64,000 nucleotides of DNA, from positions 1 through 64,000 of the forward strand of contig JACQAO010000056.1 of the NCBI GenBank assembly GCA_016194935.1. The letters run 5' to 3'. This DNA is from Betaproteobacteria bacterium (lineage in GTDB: Bacteria; Pseudomonadota; Gammaproteobacteria; Burkholderiales; Rhodocyclaceae). Positions 1 to 7,337 of the stretch are shown here, piece after piece. Under the pieces are notes generated by a model. That model was not told where the DNA came from and made no database searches. It was given only the letters and a program-made list of their open reading frames with translations. The translations under genes and the position numbers were made by a program. The number at the start of each line of letters is the position of its first letter. The first letter of the stretch is position 1.

Positions 1-2
1 CG

Positions 3-203
3 AGCGGCGCGACGTATGCAGCGGGAACACCGTTTGCGTCGTTTGACCACTTTGAGCCCTATCTTCGGTCGGTTCTCGCCTTCATTGGTATCACGGACGT
101 GACCTTCGTAAAGGCCGAAGGGCTCGACTTCTCGCCGCCGCCCGAACGAGACGCCTCCTATGCTGCGGCTGTTCTACGGCTACAAGAGATTGCGGGTACC
201 TGA
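3..203 (+). CDS. azoR: FMN-dependent NADH azoreductase / quinone reductase, C-terminal part
   Basis: Open reading frame running in from the window edge, 66 codons followed by TGA at 201-203. The translation contains SGATYA, a DHFEPYLRSVLAFIGITD stretch and a V-x-AEGL motif. These match the C-terminal end of AzoR-type flavodoxin-fold enzymes, which reduce azo compounds and quinones with NADH through FMN in the cytoplasm. The N-terminal FMN-binding half lies outside the window, so whether the whole gene is intact cannot be judged. No downstream gene is coupled to it; the next sequence is transposase debris. Confidence 0.85.
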   Translation, partial: SGATYAAGTPFASFDHFEPYLRSVLAFIGITDVTFVKAEGLDFSPPPERDASYAAAVLRLQEIAGT

Positions 204-233
204 ATTTTCTTCGAGGCGCTGCAGAGAATATGT

Positions 234-575
234 CTAGGGAAATGCTGAATAAGCTGTCGCAAAATTTAGCGGTAAATTGAAATCGAGGCGAAGTTGTGAC
301 GGTGATGTCATTTTCATTGTGTAATGGCCTTTCCCGAGCCAGGATACTGAGAACTTTTTATTGATGTTGAACATCGCCAGCATGGCAAAGGCGCGGTTGG
401 CATTTTTTGCCAAGCCGCGATAGCGAACCTTGACAAAGCTCCACGGTCGCTTGATGATCAGGAAAGAGTGTTCAACCTTGGAACGCACACTGGACTTGTG
501 GCCGAAGGAAATCCCCGTGGGACGCCGATTGGAGTTGAAGCAGGAATTTGTCTTGTCGTATTGTGAAGAGGGCAA
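234..575 (-). pseudogene. IS5-family transposase, decayed C-terminal remnant
   Basis: Reading leftward, about 351-497 encodes a recognisable IS5-type DDE transposase tail: SVRSKVEH, then IIKRPWSFVKVRYRGLAKN, then a helix that normally reads LFALSNLW but here is AMLAMFNINKKF. The catalytic DDE core expected upstream (toward 800) is not readable in any one frame. The protein ends in unrelated residues past the usual terminus. No terminal inverted repeats could be identified. I read this as an old, inactive insertion scar at the edge of the catabolic island. Confidence 0.7.
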
Positions 576-898
576 CTGGCGTGGCGTCCATCACTACGCT
601 ACCCTGTACATCGCTGTCTAAAGTTTTCTGCTCCATCAGCGCCTCACTCCCAACAGTAATAAACGCTACTCGACCACAAGCGCCTGGCCTACCCGAAGGC
701 CACGTCCCTCGCGGTAATCGATCAGATCCAGCGCCGCGTCCCGGATTCGATTGCAACCCTGAGATTCCTCATCAGCCAGCGCTTCGCCGCTCAGCTTAAG
801 TGATGTCCTTGTTGCGGTATGGAGAGGCCCGTTGAATGACATCTCATATTAGAACAACATGTCGCGGCTTATAAATGATATAAAGGTTTTAAAGTTTA
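576..898. other. Gene-poor stretch, no supported gene
   Basis: Several short overlapping frames cover this stretch, but none looks like a known protein. A leftward reading around 660-760 gives a weakly protein-like run (DLIDYREGRGLRVGQALV, then stop) that I cannot assign. It may be further debris of the insertion seen at 234-575. From about 840 the composition becomes AT-rich, leading into the promoter at 903-954. Confidence 0.4.
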
Positions 899-902
899 AT
901 AA

Positions 903-954
903 TATTTAAAGGTGATCCATTTTTATTGACTCTATCGGTGTTGCTGATTAGTAT
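903..954 (+). promoter_or_regulatory. Sigma70-type promoter with island box, upstream of SMP-30 gene
   Basis: TTGACT at 926-931, a 17-base spacer and TAGTAT at 949-954 form a near-consensus promoter. Directly upstream lies an AT-rich element (TATTTAAAGGTGATCCATTT, about 904-923). Its CCATTTTTATTGAC end matches CCATTTTAATTGAC in front of the ABC transporter promoter at 16537-16550 in 13 of 14 positions. A related box is at 11834-11850. The placement next to the -35 suits an activator or an overlapping repressor. Confidence 0.65.
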
Positions 955-990
955 TGCGATTTCGCGATAACTTTGGAGATGGAGAGTCGT

Positions 991-1884
991 ATGTCCGCTA
1001 TGTCCGAGTTTAGGCTGGGGCCGTCAAATATTACCTATCTGGGTCGCGATTTGAGTCGCCCAGAGTGTATCGTCGCCGAAAAGAACGGCACTTTGTGGGT
1101 CTCGGACAATCGCGCAGCGGTGACCCGTGTGGATCCGGATGGCACCCAGACTCTGATCGGGACGATGGGCGGCAAGCCGAATGGGATGGCCATGGCTGGT
1201 GACGGAACCTTGTATCTCGCCAACATTGCGCACAGAAAATTCTACCGTCTCCACCGCGACGGTCGCCATGAGGTTCTTTTGGACGAGATCGACGGGCGTC
1301 CGGTCGGCGCCGCGAACTTTGTTCTCCGCGATCACAGAGACTGTCTCTGGCTATCGGTATCGACGGTCACCGACCCGCATCTGGACGCTCTGGAGCGGGA
1401 TATTCCAGATGGTTACGTGATTAAAATCGACGAACTGGGCGCGCGGTCGGTTGTGGGTGGTCTGTTGTTCACCAACGAAATCCGCATCAGCCCGGATGGG
1501 CGATTCCTTTATATGGCCGAGACGCGGGCCGGACGGATCTCGCGCGCCGAAATCCGTGCTGATGGAAGCCTGGGCTATCCGGAGCCATTTGGCCCAGACC
1601 CTCTCGACCTGGGGGCAAAGGTCGACGGAATCGCATTCGACTCGGAAGGCAACCTGTGGGTGACGGAAATCGCCGGCAATCGCTTGTATGTCATTGACTT
1701 GCAGGGTAAAGCGCATACGGTATTCGAAGATCCAGGCGGAGGCATTATCGACCATCCTTCCAGCCTGACGTTCGTCGGAGCGGATCTAAGGACAGTCTTG
1801 GTGGGGTCGCTCACCATGGATCGGATCGCCACTTTCCGCTCGCCGATACCCGGCCAGCCGATGCGTCATTGGTCGGACAATTGA
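991..1884 (+). CDS. SMP-30/gluconolactonase/LRE-family protein (putative lactonase)
   Basis: 297 residues from ATG 991, chosen because GGAGAG at 981-986 lies just upstream; a TTG at 973 or ATG at 979 would add a few residues. The protein is a six-bladed beta-propeller of the SMP-30 type. Visible repeats are GTLWVSDN, GKPNGMAMAGDGTLYLANI, ISPDGRFLYMAET and VDGIAFDSEGNLWVTEI. Glu25, Asn in GAANF and Asp in VDGIAFD are in the places of the metal ligands. Family members hydrolyse lactones in the periplasm or cytoplasm; no signal peptide is seen. It lies under the promoter at 903-954 and is followed by an aldehyde dehydrogenase gene. The substrate is unknown. Confidence 0.8.
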   Translation: MSAMSEFRLGPSNITYLGRDLSRPECIVAEKNGTLWVSDNRAAVTRVDPDGTQTLIGTMGGKPNGMAMAGDGTLYLANIAHRKFYRLHRDGRHEVLLDEIDGRPVGAANFVLRDHRDCLWLSVSTVTDPHLDALERDIPDGYVIKIDELGARSVVGGLLFTNEIRISPDGRFLYMAETRAGRISRAEIRADGSLGYPEPFGPDPLDLGAKVDGIAFDSEGNLWVTEIAGNRLYVIDLQGKAHTVFEDPGGGIIDHPSSLTFVGADLRTVLVGSLTMDRIATFRSPIPGQPMRHWSDN

Positions 1885-1996
1885 TGCGGTGGCGGCATTT
1901 TGGCACGCCGGTCGCTGAGGATGCGTCGTTGCAGTTTCTCGCCGGGACCGCGTACCAAGTTTTTTCACAGCGATTTAGAGGTTGGAGACGATTTTT

Positions 1997-3430
1997 ATGT
2001 ATGAAGATTTAGGGTTGTTTGTGGATGGGGTGTGGCTGCGCGGGGGTGGGCGCGATACTCGTCCCGTCTACGATCCCGCGACGGAGGAAGTTTTGGGGGT
2101 GCTGCCGCTGGCGACGGAGCAGGATCTGGGTGTCGCGCTTAGCGCCGCCTCACGCGCCTTCGAAACCTGGCGGACAACGTCGCCCAGCGAACGTGCCGCC
2201 ATCCTGAAGCGGGCAGCAAGTAATCTTCGGATGCGCTCGGTCGAGGTCGCCGAAAACCTGGTGAAAGAGCAGGGAAAGATCAAACGTGAGGCGGAGATCG
2301 AAGTTTCGGTTTCATCTGAAATTATCGAATGGTCAGCCGAAGAAGGGCGACGCCAATATGGGCGGATCATTCCGCCTAGATCTTCGGAATACCGGCAATC
2401 GGTAATTCACGAACCGGTTGGTGTCAGCGTGCTGATCACATCGTGGAATGTCCCGGTCTTATTTGCCGCACGAAAATTCAGCGAATGCTTGGCGGCAGGG
2501 TGTACGGCGATCATGATCGGATCAGAAAGTGCGCCGGCCTCGGCAATTGCCGTGATGCGGGCTCTGGAGGAAGCAGGACTTCCGCCGGGTGTTGCCAACC
2601 TGGTTTTTGGCGCGTCGCCGGATACTTCGCGTTTTCTGCTTTCGGCTCCCGTGGTGCGTAAGGTGTCGTTTACAGGCGGGACTGCAGGCGGCAAGGCGAT
2701 AATGAGGCTGGCCGCCGATTCCGTACTTACATCGACCATGGAACTCGGCGGCCATGCACCAGCGATCGTATTTGACGATGTCGACACCGATAAGGTGGCC
2801 ACGATCCTGGTGGCGAGCAAGTACCGGAATGCGGGGCAGGTCTGCAACTCACCGACCCGGTTCTTCGTCCACGAGGCCGTCTATAGCGATTTCGTCCGGT
2901 CCTTCGTAGCCCAAGCTAAAGCCATCCAGGTCGGTTCTGGCCTGGAGCGAGGCGTGCAGATGGGACCGCTTTCAAACAAGCGGCGCCTCTCTGCCATCGT
3001 CGAGATCGTCGCTGATGCAGTCGGCAAAGGCGCGCGCCTTTCCGCCGGCGGCGGCAGGATTGGAAACCGAGGATATTTCTACCAACCCACTGTGCTTGAA
3101 GAGATTCCAGCCGAGGCGAGGATATTGCATGAGGAACCGTTTGGCCCTGTGGCGGCAATGCTTCCTTTCTCAGATACCGATCAGATGATTGCCGACGCGA
3201 ATAGCCTGCCGTACGGGCTGGCGGCATATGCCTACACGAACAGTCTGCGAAACGTCAGCGCGGTCGAGGTAGGATTGAGGGTTGGTATGTTGGGAGTGAA
3301 CACCCCTCAGATATCGTTGCCCGAGACCCCTTTTGGCGGGTCCAAGGAAAGCGGGTTCGGTTCTGAAGGGGGCTCGGAGGGTGTCGCCAGCTATATGACG
3401 ACAAAATACGTTTCCCAGTTTGCGGCCTAA
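1997..3430 (+). CDS. NAD(P)-dependent aldehyde dehydrogenase
   Basis: 477 residues; ATG 1997 is preferred over a TTG at 1982 because GGAG at 1984-1987 is nine bases upstream. This is a full-length ALDH superfamily member oxidising an aldehyde to an acid. The general base Glu is at about residue 249 in MELGG, and the nucleophilic Cys at about 283 in GQVCNSP. EEPFGPV follows in the C-terminal half. The usual PWNFP motif reads SWNVP. It resembles vanillin/succinate-semialdehyde dehydrogenases, but the substrate cannot be inferred from sequence. It is probably co-transcribed with the lactonase gene 112 bp upstream. A 14-bp palindrome (AAGGTGCGCACCTT, 3468-3481) lies downstream. Confidence 0.9.
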   Translation: MYEDLGLFVDGVWLRGGGRDTRPVYDPATEEVLGVLPLATEQDLGVALSAASRAFETWRTTSPSERAAILKRAASNLRMRSVEVAENLVKEQGKIKREAEIEVSVSSEIIEWSAEEGRRQYGRIIPPRSSEYRQSVIHEPVGVSVLITSWNVPVLFAARKFSECLAAGCTAIMIGSESAPASAIAVMRALEEAGLPPGVANLVFGASPDTSRFLLSAPVVRKVSFTGGTAGGKAIMRLAADSVLTSTMELGGHAPAIVFDDVDTDKVATILVASKYRNAGQVCNSPTRFFVHEAVYSDFVRSFVAQAKAIQVGSGLERGVQMGPLSNKRRLSAIVEIVADAVGKGARLSAGGGRIGNRGYFYQPTVLEEIPAEARILHEEPFGPVAAMLPFSDTDQMIADANSLPYGLAAYAYTNSLRNVSAVEVGLRVGMLGVNTPQISLPETPFGGSKESGFGSEGGSEGVASYMTTKYVSQFAA

Positions 3431-3557
3431 TGTCTGCGGATGCAGCTATCCGCTCGCCTGCTCCAGTAAGGTGCGCACCTTCTACCTGAGCTCCTGCCGG
3501 AAGTGCGTGTCGCTCTAGGATGGGCGCCGTGCGGTTCCGATGGATTCTGCTGCTGTG

Positions 3558-4988
3558 CTAGCGGGCGACCAGCGGCTTGTCATGGAACCACGGTCGCATA
3601 GCTTCAAGCTGCGCGGCCAAACGGAACAGCGTGGCCTCATCGCCCCAGCGCGCGACGAGCTGCACCGCCAGCGGCAGGCCGGAGGCGCTGCGCCCGAGCG
3701 GCAGCATCATCGCGGGCTGTCCGGTGAGGTTGAACCACACCGTAAACGGCGACATGCAGAACACCCGCCGCCAATACTCGTCCAGGTCGTCCAGCATCAT
3801 GTCGATATAGCCGAGTGACGGCGGGAGCGTCGCCAGACCCGGCGTCAGCAGCACGTCCCAGTCGGCGTGGAAGGCGGCCATCTGGCGGCCCAGGCGGTGC
3901 GCGGTCTGCGTAGCCCGCACGTAGTCGGCACCGCTCACGCCCTGGCCGCGTTTCCACATGCCCCAGGTCACGCGCTCGATCTCATCCGGATTTGGCGTCC
4001 GTCTGCCCGGATGTCCTGCGAGATTGACGACGGTGTTCGCGGCGGCAAGCGTGAGGAACGCCGGCGCCACCGCCTCGCGCTCGATGGCCGGGTCGGCCTC
4101 GTCCACGCGATGACCGAGTCCGGCGCAGATGCGCACGACGTCGCCCAGCGCGCGCCGGCATTCCGCGTCGATGGGGGTGCCGTTCGGCGTCTGCGCCGTC
4201 CACGCGATGCGGAGCGCCCCCGGATCGGCCCCCACCTCGTCGGCGAACGGTCGGATCGGCGCGGGCGCCGTGTAGGGATCGCCGGGGCCGGGACCCGATG
4301 TCGCGTCGAGCAGCCGTGCGCAGTCGCGCACCGTGAGCGTCACGGCATGGCCGATCACCAGACCGCCGAGGCTTTCGCCCAGGTACGGCGCCATCGTGGC
4401 GCGGCCCCGCGTCGGCTTGAGGCCCACCAGCCCGCAGCACGCTGCGGGCGCGCGGATGGAGCCGAAGCCATCCGAGGCGTGCGCCATCGGCAGCATGCGC
4501 ACACCGACGGCCGCCGCCGCGCCGCCGCTTGAGCCGCCGGAAATGCGCGTCTGGTCCCAGGGATTCTTAGTCGGCCCGTGGAGCTGCGGCTCGCAGGTGA
4601 GGGAGAGGCCGAGCTCGCAAGTGTTGGTACGACCGAAGATGACGAGACCTGCGCGCTTGAGCCGCTTGACGTGCTCGCTGTCGGCGACAGCCGGGGGCGT
4701 GTCAGCGAAGAAGCGCGAGCCGCTCGTCATCGGCACGCCCGCGATCACTGCGCCGAGGTCTTTCACCAGGAAGGGTACGCCACGGAACGGTCCGTCCGGC
4801 AGGCCCTCGGCGATGGCGCGGCGTCCGTAGTCGTAGAGCGGCATCGTCACGGCGTTGACCACAGGGTTTCGCGCCTCAACGCGCTCGATGGCCGCTTCGA
4901 GCAACTCCAGGGGCGTTATCAGGCGTTGCCGAACAAGATCCGCAAGACCAGTCGCGTCGTAGTACTCGTAGTCCGTGAATCCACCCAT
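3558..4988 (-). CDS. Amidase-signature family hydrolase
   Basis: 476 residues. The Ser-cisSer-Lys triad of the amidase signature family is intact: Lys76 in FLVKDLG, cis-Ser153 in ISGGSSGG and nucleophile Ser177 in DGFGSIRAP, followed by GLVGLKPTRGR. The C-terminal PFTVWFNLTGQPAMMLPLG is typical of family amidases such as 6-aminohexanoate-cyclic-dimer hydrolase-like enzymes. It would hydrolyse an amide, or less often an ester, in the cytoplasm. It is last in the leftward direction of the island, 136 bp beyond the SDR gene. Its third-codon positions look clearly more GC-rich than those of its neighbours. No convincing Shine-Dalgarno sequence precedes the ATG. Confidence 0.88.
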   Translation of the reverse strand: MGGFTDYEYYDATGLADLVRQRLITPLELLEAAIERVEARNPVVNAVTMPLYDYGRRAIAEGLPDGPFRGVPFLVKDLGAVIAGVPMTSGSRFFADTPPAVADSEHVKRLKRAGLVIFGRTNTCELGLSLTCEPQLHGPTKNPWDQTRISGGSSGGAAAAVGVRMLPMAHASDGFGSIRAPAACCGLVGLKPTRGRATMAPYLGESLGGLVIGHAVTLTVRDCARLLDATSGPGPGDPYTAPAPIRPFADEVGADPGALRIAWTAQTPNGTPIDAECRRALGDVVRICAGLGHRVDEADPAIEREAVAPAFLTLAAANTVVNLAGHPGRRTPNPDEIERVTWGMWKRGQGVSGADYVRATQTAHRLGRQMAAFHADWDVLLTPGLATLPPSLGYIDMMLDDLDEYWRRVFCMSPFTVWFNLTGQPAMMLPLGRSASGLPLAVQLVARWGDEATLFRLAAQLEAMRPWFHDKPLVAR

Positions 4989-5124
4989 CGAGCGCTTAGA
5001 CGAAAACGCGCGTGAAGTGGTGACATGTCATAGAGATGGCGCCGGACATTTGAATTTTGCTTTGACATCACAGTGGGGTCCGACAGGCATTCAAAATAGG
5101 TTCAAGTTGGCTAACCCAAGATGA

Positions 5125-5910
5125 TCAGATACCCTTTGTCATACCACCGTCGATGTCGATAGAAGCTCCGTGGATGAAGCTTGCTGCTTCAGAAACTAGA
5201 AATCCGATCAGTCCGGCAATATCGCCCGGGGTGCCTAGCCGCGTGATTTTGAGGTCTTCCAACAGGCGGGCGCTGGCTGACTCCTCGCTGTCTAGGCCTT
5301 CGCGCTCCGCAATCTCCGCAAGGTGACGCGCCAGTCGGCCCGTATCGATCCATCCAGGATTGACTGCGTTGACGCGGACCTTGTCCCTGCGCCCCAGTTC
5401 GGCGAGCGCCTTGTTCAGATTCGTGAGGGCGCCGCAAATCGTGCTGCCAATCATCGCCTGATCGCTGGGCGTGTGCGAGAGCGCGCCGACGATGTTGATG
5501 ACTTGTCCGTGGGCTCTGGCAAGATGCGGCCAAGCGGCGCGGGTCAGGCGGATTGTTCCATGGAACTTGAGCGCGAAGCCGTCGAGCCAGTCGTCGTCGT
5601 CCAGATCGAGCAACGAACCTCGGTGTGTTGCGCCGGCGTTGTTGATCAGAACGTCCAGGCGACCGTGATCCCGGACGACATCATCGATCAACCGGACGGC
5701 ACTGGCGGCATCCCGAAGGTCCACGATGTAGGGACTCGCGGCGCCGCCTCCGGCTTGGCTGATGGCTGTTGCCGTAGCCCGCAAATCCGCATCGCCGCGC
5801 GCTGCAATTGCCACGACAAAGCCGTCGCGGGCCAAGCGCTGCGCGATCGACTTGCCGATGCCGCGGCTGCCACCTGAAATAACCGCAACTTTGCCGGTGA
5901 CGCCTGTCAT
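5125..5910 (-). CDS. SDR-family protein lacking the canonical YxxxK catalytic pair
   Basis: 261 residues with a Rossmann fold. The cofactor motif GGSRGIG is at about residues 13-19, and NNAGATHRG and the C-terminal GASIDIDGG are present. Where classical SDRs have YxASKxAL, this protein reads IGSTICGAL, so the catalytic Tyr and Lys are replaced (Gly/Cys in my alignment). Ser remains in GALSHTPS. It may be a divergent oxidoreductase using other residues, or a non-redox partner. It lies 40 bp downstream of the BKACE gene in the same direction, consistent with one catabolic operon. Assignment as an SDR is firm; activity is open. Confidence 0.82.
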   Translation of the reverse strand: MTGVTGKVAVISGGSRGIGKSIAQRLARDGFVVAIAARGDADLRATATAISQAGGGAASPYIVDLRDAASAVRLIDDVVRDHGRLDVLINNAGATHRGSLLDLDDDDWLDGFALKFHGTIRLTRAAWPHLARAHGQVINIVGALSHTPSDQAMIGSTICGALTNLNKALAELGRRDKVRVNAVNPGWIDTGRLARHLAEIAEREGLDSEESASARLLEDLKITRLGTPGDIAGLIGFLVSEAASFIHGASIDIDGGMTKGI

Positions 5911-5950
5911 TCGATCATCCCATCGTCGGTATTGCGAAAAATGATGTCAT

Positions 5951-6889
5951 TTAAAATGCTACCGAATTTCCGCCCTTGAGGGCGAGAATGCCCCGCGCTT
6001 CGTCCGCAGAAGCGATTTCGAGGCCCAATCCCTCGATGATTTGCCGCACATTCTTAACCTGCGCGGCATTCGATTCGGCAAGCTTGCCGGCGCCGAGCCA
6101 CAACGAGTCTTCTAATCCGACGCGGACATTGCCGCCCATTGCCACAGCTTGCGCGGCGACCCGCATCTGGTGACGCCCGGCGCCAAGTACGGACCAGCGA
6201 AAATTGTCGGCGCCAAGTAACCGGTCAGCGGTGCGCTTCATGTGCACCACGTCCTCCGGATGTGCGCCGATGCCGCCAAGAAGACCGAAAACCGATTGAA
6301 CGAAGAACGGCGGTTTAACAATGCCGCGTTCGGCGAAATGCGTGAGCGTATAGAGATGCCCAATATCGTAGCACTCGATCTCGAAACGGGTGTCATTTTC
6401 AGCGCATGTGCGCAGGATGTATTCGATGTCGGCGAAGGTGTTCTTGAAGATACGGTCGCGCGAACCTTCGAGATAGGGTTTTTCCCAATCGTGCTTGAAC
6501 TCCTTGAAACGAGTGAGCATCGGGTAAAGACCGAAATTCATCGAACCCATGTTCAGCGAGGCGACCTCCGGCTTGAAGGTGGCGGCGGGGCGCACGCGCT
6601 CCTCGATCGCCATGGTCGGCGCACCCCCGGTGGTGATGTTGATGACGACATTGGAGCGCTGCTTGATCGTCTTCAGGAACGGCGCGAAGGCCTCCGGCGA
6701 TTGATCGGGACGGCCATCTATCGGGTTGCGCGCGTGCAAATGCACGATTGCTGCACCCGCTTCCGCAGCGCTGATGGCGGCATCGGCAATTTCTTCCGCT
6801 GTTACCGGGAGATGCGGCGACATTGACGGCGTGTGGATCGATCCGGTGACTGCGCAAGTGATGATGACCTTTCGATTGACTGCCTTCAA
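5951..6889 (-). CDS. Beta-keto acid cleavage enzyme (BKACE, DUF849)
   Basis: 312 residues, full length for the family. BKACE enzymes are Zn-dependent TIM barrels that condense a beta-keto acid with acetyl-CoA, giving acetoacetate and a CoA ester; Kce of lysine fermentation is the prototype. The metal ligands are visible as His50 and His52 in VHLHAR and Glu260 in VGLEDSLW. SLNMGSMNFG and the FGLLGGIGA loop are also typical. The start ATG overlaps the end of the DUF35 gene by 4 bases, indicating translational coupling. Acetoacetate produced here could be activated by the AacS encoded at 22483-24471. The acyl specificity is unknown. Confidence 0.9.
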   Translation of the reverse strand: MKAVNRKVIITCAVTGSIHTPSMSPHLPVTAEEIADAAISAAEAGAAIVHLHARNPIDGRPDQSPEAFAPFLKTIKQRSNVVINITTGGAPTMAIEERVRPAATFKPEVASLNMGSMNFGLYPMLTRFKEFKHDWEKPYLEGSRDRIFKNTFADIEYILRTCAENDTRFEIECYDIGHLYTLTHFAERGIVKPPFFVQSVFGLLGGIGAHPEDVVHMKRTADRLLGADNFRWSVLGAGRHQMRVAAQAVAMGGNVRVGLEDSLWLGAGKLAESNAAQVKNVRQIIEGLGLEIASADEARGILALKGGNSVAF

Positions 6890-7329
6890 TTGACTACTCC
6901 GTTGTGCGTGTTGGAGGATCCTCGGACGAACGGGCGAAAACGGGTAATCGCCGTACCCCGTTCGTGCTGTATGACAAGTTCCAGATCCTGATCGATCATC
7001 AATGTTTCCGGATCATCCACCTCAACGATATTGCTGATAAGCCTAGGACCCTCGATCAACTCGACGACGGCCACGGTATAGGGTAGACGATCAGCAAATG
7101 CCGGGTGAAAGGCGGTCTGGTATACGACCCAACTGATCAACTTGGCCGCGCCACTGGCGCGTCGCCATTCCCAGGCGTCAGAGAGGCAGTGGGGACACTC
7201 GGTGCGCGGAGGGAGCCGCGGTTTATCGCAAGACAGACACTCCTGAAAAACCAAATGTCTGGCATCGAGCGCAAGCCAGTAGTGTTCGTTGACGCCACTT
7301 CTGTCTGGAACCAAGATTTCGCCAGTCAT
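6886..7329 (-). CDS. DUF35 / Zn-ribbon OB-fold protein, partner of the thiolase-like protein
   Basis: 147 residues. A rubredoxin-like zinc ribbon (Cys31, Cys34, Cys45, Cys48 in CLSC and CPHC) precedes an OB-fold carrying SWVVYQTAFHPAF and PYTVAVVEL. DUF35 proteins bind acyl-CoA and form complexes with thiolase-fold enzymes; ChsH2-DUF35 with the aldolase Ltp2 is the studied case. The gene starts only 8 bp after the thiolase-like gene and overlaps the BKACE start, so a complex with the protein encoded by 7338-8462 is expected. Confidence 0.9.
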   Translation of the reverse strand: MTGEILVPDRSGVNEHYWLALDARHLVFQECLSCDKPRLPPRTECPHCLSDAWEWRRASGAAKLISWVVYQTAFHPAFADRLPYTVAVVELIEGPRLISNIVEVDDPETLMIDQDLELVIQHERGTAITRFRPFVRGSSNTHNGVVN

Positions 7330-7337
7330 TCAATCTC

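Noticed and set aside
234-900. A complete insertion sequence
   Set aside because: Only the transposase tail is readable and no terminal inverted repeats or target duplication could be found.
3468-3481. Palindrome AAGGTGCGCACCTT after the ALDH gene as a terminator
   Set aside because: It has no loop and no T-run, so an intrinsic terminator cannot be claimed.
3867-4532. 221-codon rightward frame opposite the amidase gene
   Set aside because: Antisense shadow in a GC-rich gene; the amidase frame carries all catalytic motifs.
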